From assembly GCA_951799405.1 (NCBI GenBank), contig OX637334.1, forward strand, positions 8,494,001-8,558,000: DNA of 64,000 nt, written 5' to 3'. A program made the translations under genes and the position numbers. The number at the start of each line of letters is the position of its first letter. Position 1 is the stretch's first letter. The notes beneath the pieces were generated by a model. It was not told the origin of the DNA and searched no databases. It saw nothing but the letters and a program-made list of their open reading frames with translations. This document shows positions 38,515 to 50,199 of this stretch, piece by piece. This DNA is from Agapetus fuscipes (Eukaryota; Arthropoda; Insecta; Trichoptera; Glossosomatidae).

Positions 38515-38890
38515 GAATGGCACGACCTGCAGGTTGTCACTAGAACACTCCCTACTCCGTTGGCTGGAGCTCCGAACGGAAGGCCTGGGGCAGCGCTCCA
38601 GGCTAGCGGCGGTTCACGAGGCGGACGCCTCCACACGTTGGAGCCCCTGGGTGGGCGCTCCTATGCCTCTGGTCCACAAGGCGGGTGCCTTGCTGGCAGG
38701 AAATCCAAGTAGATGGAGAGGAGGGAGCTCCATTGTTATGCCCCCTCTTGCACCGCTTGGTGCTTGGTCGCTGACGTCTTAATCCGTTGACATCTTGCCG
38801 GGAACTCCTGACCGACGCGACAGCCCGATCAGATCACACGGCGCAGTTCGGCCGCTTCCGTGACCGTTCCGCTCCGTTCGACCCACAAAA
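38515..38890. other. GC-rich island of unknown origin
   Basis: About 375 bp of clearly GC-rich sequence (GCGGCGGTTCACGAGGCGGA and similar) inside AT-rich intron. Open frames exist on the + strand but overlap each other in two frames and lack conserved motifs. It could be a solo LTR or a rearranged piece of another repeat; no ends were found. Confidence 0.45.
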
Positions 38891-39847
38891 CACACTGTAC
38901 ACTTGGAGATTGTTTTTTATATATGTTATTTTAAAATAACATAACAATAGGTACGGAAAGCCTTTAAAATGGAGGACATAGTGAGATTGAGCAGATCCAG
39001 AAGGTGATTTTAGAGAGATCATAATATCTAGAAAGTGTGTCATGAAGGACTTGCACACATCGCAGCTAATGAGATGCCAATTGTTCAATGCATATCTGGA
39101 AGACGTAAAAGGTAGAAAGATACATATGTAGCTGGTCATTTACATCTTAGAATCCATAAGCCGATATGTTTTTTTTGTGAATCACAGATGGAAAGATCTG
39201 AATTCTAAATAAAGAAAAAGAGGAAGAGGAAGACAAAGAAGTGAATGAATAAACAAAAATATACGACACTATTTTTTTAAATAGCCAATAAGGGTGCATA
39301 ACTACTCGTAATAAAAAATGCAATATCTCAGGCAAACTTTGCACTTTTTGCCCGTTACCCTGCGATGAGTATTCATAACGTTCAGTAACAGCTTTCTCCC
39401 CCATAAACCTCCCTTACTCAACATGTCAACTGCTCTTCAAAAGCCTCCCTTACTAGTATTATATCCACGCAGTTCACCCTCTCATAGCAAACTCCTCACC
39501 TTTGTATTATACAAGGTAATCTAATGATAATACCGCTGCTTAAAGTAGAACTTTTCCTTTTATTAAATTTGGGATTGCGTGGAACGCTTGCTTCTCTCTC
39601 AGCGTAGATCTTTATTTATTTTATTCTCAGATGACACGACTCATACGCAAACTGAATGAAAGCTAAATTGAGATTAAAATCTTTGCAAATATAATGTTAA
39701 TTTCGCGTTATGGGAAGGTATTAAGATCGATTCCCGGCAGTGCACAAGAAAATAAAAAATCATTTAGTAGGTAGGTACTTCTTCTGTTTCAATCCTAGGA
39801 TTGGTTTGTAGAAATTTCCATCATCGTCATTGCCATTTAATGATATA
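38891..39847. other. intron sequence, no recognised element
   Basis: Nothing supported. Confidence 0.4.
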
Positions 39848-40093
39848 AGGATGATTTATTTGGTGAGCGTTGTTCTTGTGTGAATCACACCCCTGCAAGC
39901 TTGATCGTCGCTTTAGAACGCGCCAATTCTCAAGCAAGACCCAGTTGCTGTAAGGCTGGAAGGACCTGTGTTGATCAGTTTTTGGTAAAGGTATATGAAT
40001 TTTTCAACCTAGCGACGAGAATATATATTTTTTGTGCTCCGCCGAGATTCGAACCAACGACCTTCCACTTACGAGTGCGAAGCGTTACCTGTA
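39848..40093 (-). repeat. family C SINE without 5S head
   Basis: GATTTATTTGGTGAGCGTTG to TTCCACTTACGAGTGCGAAG, with the tRNA-like part damaged beyond the B box (GCCGAGATTCGAACC). Confidence 0.78.
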
Positions 40094-41071
40094 ATTTCTC
40101 CCTATTTCAGACAATTTTTCAGTCTCCACCCGAAGATCCGAAAGGTTGACCATTTTGCCTTCGAGTAATTTTAATCGAGATTGGTTTATTTTGCTGGTGT
40201 ATGAGACACCACTTGGATCTTCAATGTGGTGGTTTCCAGTTTTTTTTCCATTCTAGACCATTGACCAAGAAGTTTCTTTCCCCTTTGGAGATTATTAACT
40301 TCAAGCTTACTTCTTGAGAGGGTGTCTCATTCATCATTTGCCTGCTGAAATGATAACTGGTCAACTTATTCCTGATTATAAAGCTAAGAATATTTTTTTT
40401 TCAAAATGTGTTGTAAGCTCAATACCAACCAAAAGGTTTTTTTTCTTTCCACATCTTATTTCTTTGGTAGAGGGTTGTTTCTAATGAACCCCTAGCTTCT
40501 GTTCCAAGTCTCGTTCGTATATTTGTGAGAGAAGCTCTGTACTCTGTGAGGTTCATCCCCTATTTCTAAATTTCCATCCCCCACGGGGCGCATCTTGATT
40601 AAAAGAATCTCTTTAATTGTTCCCTCTTCTCGCAAATGTCGTCAATTAAAGAAACTGCACCACAATTAATATTCACAGTCTGATTCTGTGCAATCAGGGG
40701 TCTGAAAGGAATGGCGTAACTTAAATATTAGCTCATCTTCTTCTTCAATGGCGCTACACTCCAATTCAAGCCTAGCCCTTCTTTAGCTTCTGCCTCCAAC
40801 TCCACCTGTCCTCGGATGCCGTTTCCCAATTCGCAACCTAAGAATAAAAAAATAAAAACTCAGTTATATTTATTAACAAAGCACAATTTTAATATTTTTT
40901 TGCTAACAATTAAAATTAATTTGTTTTTATTAATTATTAATTTGCAATATAAAATTAGTTTGATCAACATTTGGGTGTATATTCTATTGTTAATTATAGC
41001 ACGCATTTACTAGTGCCGACAAAACATCTGTTATACACGAAGGTAGGTGACAGAGAAAGCAAGAAATACAC
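40094..41071. other. intron sequence with a possible LINE 3' scrap
   Basis: 40735-40820 on the - strand reads RWSWRQKLKKG-like and NWSVAPLKKK-like residues seen at LINE C-termini; too short to classify. Otherwise nothing. Confidence 0.3.
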
Positions 41072-41150
41072 TTAAAAACGCAATTTAGCTACACATAGTG
41101 TAACTTCTTGCCTGCGTTACATCCGAAGGGGTTACATGTGGCAATTCGGG
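41072..41150 (-). repeat. family B SINE, 3' end only
   Basis: AACGCAATTTAGCTACACAT to GGGGTTACATGTGGCAATTC. Confidence 0.7.
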
Positions 41151-41684
41151 AACTTTTTGGCATTTAAAATATAAGTTCTGCTTCTTCTTTGCCATGGATG
41201 CTTCTGTTCCAAAATCTATTCTTGGAAAAAGCACCTTAATCATTTTGATTGGTGTCTCTGCTTATTATAAAAAAAAGATTATCATTGCAACCGCCAGATG
41301 TCAGACCACATATTGATCTAACAATATATATATTTCTACTTTATTGCACAAGTTGCGCTTCTGTTGTACGAAGAAGTGTCCAGTAGGTAAGATGGCGGAT
41401 GGTGGAAAGGGTAGGTACTCCCTCCCCCCCCCCCTTACAGAAAGAGAACGCTGATGTTTTATTTAATTAAGAGGGACTCCTTCTGCGATGAAATGCCTTG
41501 CACTGTTCTGCATCCTCCCTTAAAATGAAAATGTACAGGGTGACAAAAGTCGAGTATCGAGATATTTTAAAAAATAATGAAATTAAATAAAGAATATTGT
41601 TATATTTCCTGGACTTTTAGTTTGATATAATTCTGTAAAAATTGTACAAATTGGTTTACCAAAAATTGGAAATGATTTCTCAAT
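41151..41684. other. intron sequence, no recognised element
   Basis: Includes a C-run at 41425-41437. Nothing else. Confidence 0.4.
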
Positions 41685-41840
41685 TTTATGTTTATTTTGA
41701 ACGCAATTCAAAAATATCGGCAAGGTTTACTCAACCCTCCTCGGCAGCCTTCAAGTGGAATGCTGTGAAAATAAATAGGTTGCACACACCACAAGCAACC
41801 CTTGCGGGGATAACGCAGTGTGTAGCTTAGTTGCATTTCG
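41685..41840 (+). repeat. family B SINE, internally deleted
   Basis: ATATCGGCAAGGTTTACTCA to GTGTAGCTTAGTTGCATTT; the central GGAGCTGGGAAACCCCCAC block is missing. Confidence 0.72.
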
Positions 41841-41894
41841 CAAAAAACTGTGATTTTTTTTTAATTATGGAAACGAACTCAAAAGACTCACAGA

Positions 41895-42005
41895 GTTATT
41901 CACACGCAGCAAATCCATGGCTTATCCGCTGCCTAAAGTGAAAATACCAATGAAAAAAAAGCTAATCCATGGATTAGCTATGGGTCAGCTTTTGCTCTGA
42001 ATAAC
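41895..42005. mobile_element. small MITE, copy 2
   Basis: GTTATTCACACGCAGC to TGAATAAC as in 1750-1858. It has an internal GCTAATCCATGGATTAGC palindrome and lies 84 bp from the Copia target site. Confidence 0.6.
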
Positions 42006-42093
42006 AATGTTAGAAACTTAAAACTAAAATTGGTCACCCTATCTTTTCTCTTTCCATCTTCAAGTTTCTGATAATTCCTAAAATTGCTCGATC

Positions 42094-42258
42094 TGTTAAG
42101 TTGTGGGATCGAGGGTTGATTAATTAAAACTATTTTATTTACGAATTCACAATATATTTTTACTAGTCAGCCATGCTGATGACAGGAAGAAGTACCAGAG
42201 ACAACAATTATAATTTAGTAGTGATGTAACATATATACCTACCTAATATTTCTCAACA
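42094..42258 (-). repeat. Copia 3' LTR (165 bp)
   Basis: Plus strand TGTTAAGTTGTGGGATCGAG to ATATTTCTCAACA. It has TG...CA ends, a TATA-like GGTATATATG and an AATAAA on the sense (-) strand. Identical to the other LTR. Confidence 0.96.
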
Positions 42259-42267
42259 CTCCTCCTC
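42259..42267 (-). promoter_or_regulatory. Copia polypurine tract
   Basis: GAGGAGGAG on the - strand directly next to the 3' LTR, the usual plus-strand primer site. Confidence 0.8.
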
Positions 42268-42494
42268 AAATTTAACTTAGAACAACATATTAAATTTGCC
42301 TATAAAACATGAGCATATTTAAACAAGCAAAATAAACTTAAGTTACAACAAATTACTATTTAGTTCTTTATTTTACAACAGCTCTACTCTATGAATACAT
42401 TTTATAAAGATTTATCATTAAACAAAATAACCTTAGTGACTCTTAACTCTAAAATCAACTTTAGGAAAATACTCTTTATAAACTAAAATTTAAA

Positions 42495-42846
42495 TTAATC
42501 CATAATTTGGTTAACAAAATTTACAAACTTTTCTTTACACAGGCTTTTAGTCATTAAATCAGCTAAATTGTTATTAGAATTTACATACTCAATTGAGATG
42601 ATGTTCCTTTCAACAATGTCTTTAAGGAAATGAGCTCTTATATCTATATGTTTGGTTCGCTTAGAATTTTCATAACTTTTAGACATAGATATAGCACTTA
42701 TATTATCAACGAGTAATAAAGCATCACAGTTGTCGTTAAGATGTTTACTCAGGCCCTTAAGATTTACCAACTCTTGTGCAGTGGCAGCAGCAGCTATGTA
42801 TTCAGCTTCTGCTGTTGACAAAGCAACACGTGATTGTTTCTTCTTA
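42495..42846 (-). pseudogene. Copia RNase H end of pol, beyond the deletion
   Basis: The frame from the deletion junction reads KKKQSRVALSTAEAEYIAAA, then LLVDNISAISMSKSYENSKR, TKHIDIRAHFLKDIV and NNNLADLMTKSL, ending in a stop at 42495. These are the standard Copia RNase H and tail motifs: STAEAEY, DN, KHIDI(RY)HF and DxxTK. It has no start of its own and lies in a different frame from the upstream gag-pol. The junction at 42838-42846 falls in an AAGAAGAAA microhomology between the RT phrase VLKLRR and the phrase KKKQSRVAL. Confidence 0.88.
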
Positions 42847-42919
42847 GTTTTAATACTGTATTTGAATTCTTTGATTTCAATCCTTGAGGAACTTTTATGT
42901 ATACATCTGACTTTAGTTT

Positions 42920-45610
42920 TCAGTTCAAAAACGCTGATGGTATATCAAGTTGAGTAATCATTAAGTCTTCTTGGACTGCCTTTGATAGAAACATTCTCAC
43001 TGTAGAGTGTCTCGCAACAGGGGCATAATTGCTATCAAAAATATCTCCTTTCTGCTGTTGGAATCCTTTCACAACTAGTCTAGCCTTTTTGGTTTCTTCA
43101 TCTTTTTCTTTAAAAATCCATTTGGTATCAATAGCTTTCTTTCCTTTGGGTAATTCTTTTTCTTCCCAGGTCTCTAATTTTTCAAGTGCTTGTAACTCTT
43201 TATTGATAGCTTCTTTCCATTCTGTATTGCTTATAGCCTCTTCATAGGAGCTAGGTGTATTTGCGCTCAAGCAAATAACTATATTTGTCTCATACTCATC
43301 AAGATGTGCAGGTTGTGTTACTATTCTTCCTGATCTTGTTGTTTTCTCTTCTCTTGTTGCATCCTTGTTTAAATTTCCCTCATCAGTGACTTGTTTGTTT
43401 CCTTTTCCTTCCAAATTCTCAGTTTCTTGTTTCTCTTCTTGTCTCATCTCTATTTTATTTTCTTGGTTTTCTTCTTCTTCTTCTTGAATATATCTTCTTT
43501 CCTCGTTTTCTTCCTTTTTGTATACTGTATCACTTTCATCAAATCTCACATCTCTTGATATTATTATTGAATTTTCTTCTGGATTCCACAATCTGTATCC
43601 CACTGTATTATAGCCAACCATTCTTGTCTCTTTTCCTCTTTTATTCAGTTTGTCGCGTTGAGGTACAATAGTGGCCCACGCCTTTGCGCCAAAAGCTCTT
43701 AGTCTTGATAGGTCACAGGTTCCATTTTTCATGAAACACGGTGTTTTATAATTTATTGCTGATGAAGGTGACCTGTTCAGCTGATAGGCAGCACATTGAA
43801 TAGCTTCGCACCATAAAGTTTTGGGCAAATTAGTATCTGCAAATAAAGTTCTTACCTTATCACACAAGGTACGATTTAATCTTTCCGCTACTCCGTTGGA
43901 CTGTTTTGTGTAGGGTAAAGTATATTCTAAACTTATTCCTTTTTTCTTACAAAAATCTTTAAACTTGTTGGCTGTATATTCCCCGCCATTGTCGCACCTG
44001 ATTCGCTGAACTGTACTTCCAGTTTCATTTTCAATCCTTCTTATATAGTCAATCAGTTTCTCTGTTGCTTCAGATTTGTTTACCAAAGGGAACACTACAC
44101 AGAAATGAGAATAATCATCTAATACCGTCATGAAATATTTCTCACCATTTAGTCCACACTCCTTGACAGGTCCCGCTATGTCTGTGTGCAACATTTCTGC
44201 TACTCTTTTAGATCTTGGTCTTGTTGTCTGCTGAAATGGTTCTCTAGTTGCCTTTCCTTCCATACATGGGCTGCACGTTTTATTACTTATTGGTAGGTGC
44301 ATAATACCCAAACATTTTCTATTTAAATGGCCCAGACGTTTGTGCCAAAGAACATCATCACATTGGTTTTTACCTGTACTAATATTACACACTTCATGAC
44401 ATACATTAGCATTTAATTTGTACAATTTCCCATCAGAATTACCAGTAACAAATGAATTCTTTCCAGTAATAACAACTTTATATTTATCAAACTTTACATG
44501 AAATCCGGCCTCGGTTATCTTTTTGACTGAGAGTAAGTTATAGATTATGTTTTCTACAATTAAAGCATCAACATTTATTTTTAAGTTTTTGTATTTTATT
44601 TTTAAATTACCTTTTTTGTAAGCATTAATGTACTGGCCATTTGCAACTAATATTTTTACACTTTTATCTAGTATTTGAATGTTTGTCATGTATTTTTCAA
44701 ATTTTTCACTTACAAGATGTTGTGTGCACCCTGAGTCCACAATGAAGGTGATATCATAGCCTTTGTTTATACTTTCAGCACTAAAAACATTTTCACTGGC
44801 TACAAAACCGATCTCCGATTCACTCATTAATGAAGTAGCACCTTGTCCCGGGAAGCCTCTGCCTCGGGATACTCGTCCTTGAAATCTGCCTCTTCCTCTG
44901 CGATTTTGACCATAACCTCGACCTTGACCTTGGTTCCGTCCTCCTCTGTATTTTCCTTGTTCCTTATTACCAGTACTACACTCATAAGACTTGTGCCCTG
45001 GTTTCCCACATGTGTAACAGTACATCATAAATGCGTTCTCCTGGTTCACTGTATCGGTGCTGATCTTAGTTTCGGCATCCAACAGTCTGGCCTTGACAAA
45101 ATCAAAACTTAACTTCTTTTCTGAAGCCATTGTTTCTATTGATGTAATTACAGGATCATATTCTTTCGGCAGTGATGAGAGTAGGTAACAAATTTGATCT
45201 TCTTCGTCTACTTTGACGTCGATGGCTTTCAGGTCGCTGATAATCGAACTAAACTTGATTAGATATTGCTGCAGCGGCTCATTATTGCATTTCAATGTTA
45301 TTAATTTGCGTTTCAAGTGGAATCTGTTGAAAACACTTTTTCTTTCAAAAACATTTTGAAGAAAATGAAGCATTTCTCTTGCAGTTCTGCCATCCTTAAT
45401 GATTTCTATATATTTATCAGACACGCTTTGAGCCAAGATTGATTTAGCTTTCGCATCATCCTTTTTGGATTTTTCTGTATGAATTTCACTTTCATCCAAC
45501 ACATATTCAACCTGCTTCTCCTGTAGAATAAGTTTTAGACGAAATTTCCACGTACTAAAGTTTGACTTCTCATCCAAAAATGGTAAATTAGACAAAGCAG
45601 CGCCAGCCAT
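42920..45610 (-). pseudogene. Copia gag-pol polyprotein, truncated in RT by TGA and deletion
   Basis: 896 codons from ATG at 45610. Gag (UBN2-like) covers residues 1-190, and the zinc knuckle CX2CX4HX4C is C198, C201, H206 and C211. An RGG-rich stretch follows. The aspartic protease motif is VDSG (291-294). The integrase HHCC is H423, H428, C446 and C449, and the DDE triad is D477, D540 and E576 (35-residue spacing). A long acidic Glu/Lys linker comes before RT. RT begins (DTKWIFKEK, ARLVVKGFQQ, YAPVARHSTVR) and stops at LDIPSAFLN, where the usual Gly codon has become TGA (42920-42922). The frame continues for 25 codons (KLKSDVYIKVPQGLKSKN) to VLKLRR and is then cut by a deletion that removes the catalytic YVDD region. 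Confidence 0.93.
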
Positions 45611-45696
45611 TTTTTTTACTATCCTTTTTTACTGCGCGGATCGCAACCCCAAAATATACTTCACTATTAATCAACCTCACTCACTATTAACCACGT

Positions 45697-45706
45697 TCTG
45701 CTACCA
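45697..45706 (-). promoter_or_regulatory. Copia primer-binding site (initiator Met tRNA)
   Basis: TGGTAGCAGA immediately follows the 5' LTR. It is complementary to the 3' end (TCTGCTACCA) of animal initiator tRNA-Met, so the primer is the tRNA 3' end rather than the half-tRNA used by Drosophila copia. Confidence 0.8.
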
Positions 45707-45871
45707 TGTTAAGTTGTGGGATCGAGGGTTGATTAATTAAAACTATTTTATTTACGAATTCACAATATATTTTTACTAGTCAGCCATGCTGATGACAGGA
45801 AGAAGTACCAGAGACAACAATTATAATTTAGTAGTGATGTAACATATATACCTACCTAATATTTCTCAACA
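45707..45871 (-). repeat. Copia 5' LTR (165 bp)
   Basis: Identical to 42094-42258 base for base. Confidence 0.96.
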
Positions 45872-45876
45872 CGATC

Positions 45877-47200
45877 ATCTCCCTGAAAGCTTATACATTT
45901 TTTTATTGTTTCATTCTTCGCTTGATTTCCTGAAGGAGTAAAATTTCTTTAATCGGAGAAAACACTTTCCGAGGGAAGAAAAACTTTTGCACTTATTTCT
46001 CCTCTGGAGTTATTAAAAATTATCTCAAATAAAAAGTTTGCAAAAATTAAATGAAATGCTTCATTAGAAAAATCTAGTGTAGCTTTGCCGTCTTTAACGA
46101 TAATATAGGGGACTAGAAATTGTTTAATCGCAAATAGGTAGATGCTTTACATATCCGTTTCAGCTGCTAATTATCTTTAGTTAGAAAGAGAAAAAAAATG
46201 CTCCCAGTGTGACTACACTCTAAACAGAGAAGCATGAATAATATGCCGCAATATTGGCAATCCTGCTCGTCTTGTATTTAACCTGTTTTTAATGAAATAA
46301 TTTTATTAAGAACAAGTGTCAAAATATTCAAAAAAAAAAAAAAGAATACAGCTAAAATAATATTTTTCAAGAATTTTACAACGACAACATGTCTCCATCA
46401 CTGTTGTGATTGACAGGACTGTCTGACAGTTATGAACCGTACAATTTTTCTGATGTATTCCATGACAGTTTCGGTCCACATCAATTTTTATCATTAAGGA
46501 TTCATATTAAATGTATGCCCACCAACAGACACGTATAAGTTCGTGTTCTAACACTAAATGAACTATACCTACTTTTTGTACCAATGCAAAATTTTATGGC
46601 TGGCGTAGGTATAACTGACTTCTTAACTGAAAAAATAAATAACACATTCACTCTGCATATCCCATTTTCATCACAATTTTACCAATCAGATAAACCCATA
46701 CTTTACTCCATGTTCCCTTTCACATTTCCTCTTCCTCTATGCTGTTTGTTAGAATACTATAGATCCCATTTGGGCTTTGACATTATGTATTTACTATTTC
46801 TTTCACAATTTCAATAATCAGATCAAGCCACAATTTTCTCGAACTTCCCTTTCACATTTTCTTTATGGCTAGTGAAAATACCGTAGATCCCAGATTTGGC
46901 GAGACTTGAATACTGCAGTTTATCAGTGTCCCCAGACAGACAGGCAGACGATGGTTCGCGTCTCGGCTAAGTTTGTGTGTTGTCAAGATGCAAATGTAGA
47001 TGGCAGTGGCACATGCATTATTCAGCGAGCACTCCACGATCTTTATGTCTTCATGTGCGAGGACGCCTGCTCAGTGCCGTAACAAGAAATTTACGTTCAA
47101 AATAAACATGAAAATTCTACATGCCAAAAAATGCGGTAAAACTGCAGCATGCATTTCGGGAGAAATGTTGTGCTCACATGAATTGATATAGACAAAATTG
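45877..47200. other. intron sequence; one family A fragment
   Basis: 46495-46560 is a - strand family A fragment (ATATTAAATGTATGCCCACC, ACACGTATAAGTTCG). The rest is unassigned. Confidence 0.45.
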
Positions 47201-47312
47201 TAACGTCACACTGCCGGGTTGATAGGAAAAATGCAAACAAATGTTTGGGTTTAAGTTGCTAAATACCGTTGTCCTAAACTAATTTGATGTTTGCCCGCCG
47301 AGAAAAAAAATT
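47201..47312 (+). mobile_element. MITE-like unit with CGTCA/TGACG ends
   Basis: TAACGTCACACTGCCGGGTT at the left and GATGTTTGCCCGCCGAGAAA at the right, inverse of 26088-26202. Confidence 0.5.
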
Positions 47313-47378
47313 CAAATTTGTGCATTTTCCATTTTTCCCTTGGAAGTTATTTTCCGTAGAAGTAAAAGAGTCAAAGGA

Positions 47379-47555
47379 TGGTTCTATAGCTCAGTTGGTA
47401 GAACGCTTGGGTTCATGGCCAAAGGACTAGAGTTTAATTCCCTCGAAGGGTGTCACAAATGAATTGCCATTTCGTTTTTCATTTCAAACTCTAAATTAAA
47501 TTCATATCCTGGCTTACAGCCTTCACAAGAAGAAGAACTTTCCACACGTCTAAAA
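47379..47555 (+). repeat. family B tRNA-derived SINE, old 3'-shortened copy
   Basis: TTCTATAGCTCAGTTGGTAG and GAGTTTAATTCCCTCGAAGG make a good tRNA head. The body decays after ATATCCTGGCTTACAGCC. Confidence 0.72.
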
Positions 47556-47640
47556 TAACTTGTTGTAATCAATTTCTAGGCAATCATCAGCGTTGTTATT
47601 GTACCTCTTTTGTGTCATTGTATAACTATTGAGTTCCTTG

Positions 47641-47976
47641 GTCCAGCCGATAGCTCAGTTGGTAGAATGCTTGCATTCCATGCCGAGAGCTCGGATTTGA
47701 ATCCTACCGAGGGTGCCAGCAATAATATCCCGTTTCGGTGTTAACTTCAAAACCTAAGATAAAATACCGGCAAGGTCTCACGCCAACCACTCAGTCATCA
47801 CATGAAATCTGTACCAGCCCCCTCGGGAGCTGGGAACTTTCCAATTCAACTGAAATGGTTGGCGTAATGCCGGCCCCCTTACCTGTGACATAAGCAGGAT
47901 CTCCTCACCAATTTTGAAACCTTCGGGGATAACGCAGCAAGAAGTTAGACTATGTGTGTAGCTTAGTTGCGTTTTT
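47641..47976 (+). repeat. family B tRNA-derived SINE, full length
   Basis: GCCGATAGCTCAGTTGGTAG, GGATTTGAATCCTACCGAGG, full body, ending TGTGTAGCTTAGTTGCGTTT. It follows the previous copy by about 90 bp. Confidence 0.9.
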
Positions 47977-48489
47977 AGTTACACGTGCATTAGCATAGGA
48001 AGAAATTAACAATATGTAAGCTTTCTATATACTTTATACTGATCGATGATGTATCGGTACTTACAAAACAAAAAAGTCCCCAAATGAATGGTGGTGAAAC
48101 CAAAAATTATGTTTTTGTCAACCTTTCGGCTCTGCTTTTCTGACTTACAAGTCGCTGACTGGGAATTCCTTTACGGCTGTAGGTGCTAACGCGATCTAGT
48201 CAAGCGAACAGATCGCCTGTCACCTCTGCCTTATAGAGACGGTTCAATATTTCAGGCGTCTAGTTAGCGTACACGACTTATATAGAATGTGGCCAGGCAT
48301 TCTGGGGAACAATTCAGTTCTCAAGCGTCCCAAGGTATTTGGACCTAATTAAAAATTTTGCAAAGAGAATATTTTTGCCGCTTTTAAGTTAATGAAATTC
48401 TGATCGTTAATTTTTTGTTGACTTCTAATTAGTTAAATATGTATTCTAGAAGTTATAAAATTTATAATGTAATATTGTATAATTTATGT
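47977..48489. other. intron sequence, no recognised element
   Basis: Nothing supported. Confidence 0.4.
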
Positions 48490-48736
48490 TCCTTGACTTA
48501 TAGGCTGATCACCCATACTGTTTTAAAAATGTTCGCTTTGCCAATGTCACCCCTGTTTCAGGGAAGGTCGACAAGAGCTGTTGTAGGGCTTAAATTTATT
48601 TGAGATTTGGTTTTCTATATTGTAAGTCCATATGCGACATTTGTAAGCGTGAACTTATACGTGTCTGCTTATGACAATACACTTAATATTAATCTAAAAT
48701 GGTATTATATCTTTGCAACTTAGATTATAGATTATG
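48490..48736 (+). repeat. family A repeat
   Basis: CCTTGACTTATAGGCTGATC (GGTTGGTATGA deleted) to TTGCAACTTAGATTATAG. Confidence 0.86.
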
Positions 48737-48847
48737 ACTCTGAATGAAATGAAAGAAGTGTGCAAAGATGCGATAATATACTTTTTTTGTTAGCTCCTTT
48801 TTGAACTTTTTGGATAATTCTCAATACCTAGCTTACTGTCCACATAG

Positions 48848-49085
48848 TTTGATATGAGGCTAATCAACTTTACTCTAAAAATGTGTTCACTTTGCCAAAT
48901 TCTACCCTGTTTCAGGGTAAGCCAAACTGTAGCGATCACGTCCATTTGAGATTTTTTGTTTTATTTTGATAGCACATATGCAGCATGTGTAAGCGTGAAC
49001 ATACACGTATCTGCTTGTTGGCATACATTCAATATGAATCTTAAATGTTTATACTCGTACATCTGTACACCTTAGATTATTGATC
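48848..49085 (+). repeat. family A repeat, diverged
   Basis: TAGTTTGATATGAGGCTAAT to ACACCTTAGATTATTGAT. Confidence 0.75.
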
Positions 49086-49409
49086 GATAGAATCATCTCC
49101 TCTAAGTTTTTTCATTTTGCGCCTACATTATTTTTTGAACGCAACCCGCACAGCATACAAGCTGTGAGTAAAGTAAACTCACACAATCAGGCGCTTCCTT
49201 TCAACAACAAAAATACAAACACTGTAAGATAATATCGATACCTTAAAGGTAAAATTGAATAAAAGACATATTAAGCCAACATGGGTTTCTCAGTTAAATG
49301 CACATTTTTCCTACTTTCTACCAGAGAAAACATTAAAACGGTATAAAAATCCTGTAGTGTAGAAATTTTTTATGAGCACTGCCTTAGTATTAGTTCATTT
49401 GCTTTTTGA
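49086..49409. other. intron sequence, no recognised element
   Basis: 49240-49400 resembles 37195-37345 (AAAATTGAATAA...ACATGGGTTT...CCTGTAGT), an unnamed dispersed repeat. Confidence 0.4.
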
Positions 49410-49637
49410 CTGATGTTGGTATGGTATGACCCCCCGTGCTGTAAAAATTGGTTCACTTTTGTCAATGCCTCACCGATTTCAGGGAAATACGGCAGGAGTT
49501 GCAAGGTTTATGTTCATGTGAGTTTTTTTATTTTGTATGCACACGTGCAGAATCTAAATGTGCCTGCCTGTGGGCGTGCATTTGCCATGAGGCTTTAATG
49601 TTAACATAAATTTGCAGCTTATATTGTAGATTATAAT
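49410..49637 (+). repeat. family A repeat
   Basis: GATGTTGGTATGGTATGACC to TTTGCAGCTTATATTGTAG; GTAAGCGCGAAC is replaced by a short deletion. Confidence 0.8.
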
Positions 49638-50199
49638 TTGCTATGAAAAGTTTCTTCTGATATTTTTTCTTATCCAATATTTATCATATCAGTGAATCAA
49701 CGTTTATTCACTTCTGCCTGTTGGCGATATACCAATACTATAACTTATCTTATCAACAAAATCTTAACTCATTTTCAAAGTGTAAGCGCTCGAAATTTAA
49801 GTTTTTAATTTTTTCATCACATTCCTTTAATGTTTTTGGTAATTTTTCACCCGGCCACGCACCTTTGCGTCATGAAATATGTTAATTTCTATATAAAGTT
49901 GGCTCATATTTCAGCGGGAAGTGAGTTTCCCACCTGCTTTACATAAAACATTTCCCACTTTATTATAAGCGAAGTGTTTTTCGTGTCATTAAATTAAACG
50001 CTATATAATGCAAAAAAAATAACTTGAAAATTTCAATGAAAGTATTAAAATTAAAAATTACGTAACAGTTTTTGTTTTTTAGCAGTGCATTGACTTTACA
50101 TTAAAAAAAAGTGTGATTGACTGCCTACACTCGAAAAAAAATGTTCTCCATGTTTACAAGAAATGTGAAAGAGATGTAGACTTAACATTAATTTACGAA
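49638..50199. other. intron sequence, no recognised element
   Basis: Nothing supported. Confidence 0.4.

Larger units (their letters stand above)
42089..45876 (-). mobile_element. Copia-type LTR retrotransposon, internally deleted, with target duplication
   Basis: The element (42094-45871) is bounded by CGATC direct repeats (42089-42093 and 45872-45876). On the - strand: 5' LTR, primer-binding site abutting the LTR, gag-pol in one frame, purine tract, 3' LTR. Domain order protease, integrase, RT, RNase H identifies Ty1/Copia. Most of RT is deleted and a TGA interrupts the frame. The two LTRs are identical over 165 bp, so insertion is very recent. Confidence 0.95.

Noticed and set aside
38491..38782. 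Protein-coding gene in the GC-rich island
   Set aside because: Two overlapping frames, low-complexity Gly/Pro/Arg composition, no domain, no splice or promoter context; expected from GC-rich DNA lacking stops.
43029..45112. Plus-strand open frames inside the Copia element
   Set aside because: Opposite-strand shadows of gag-pol.
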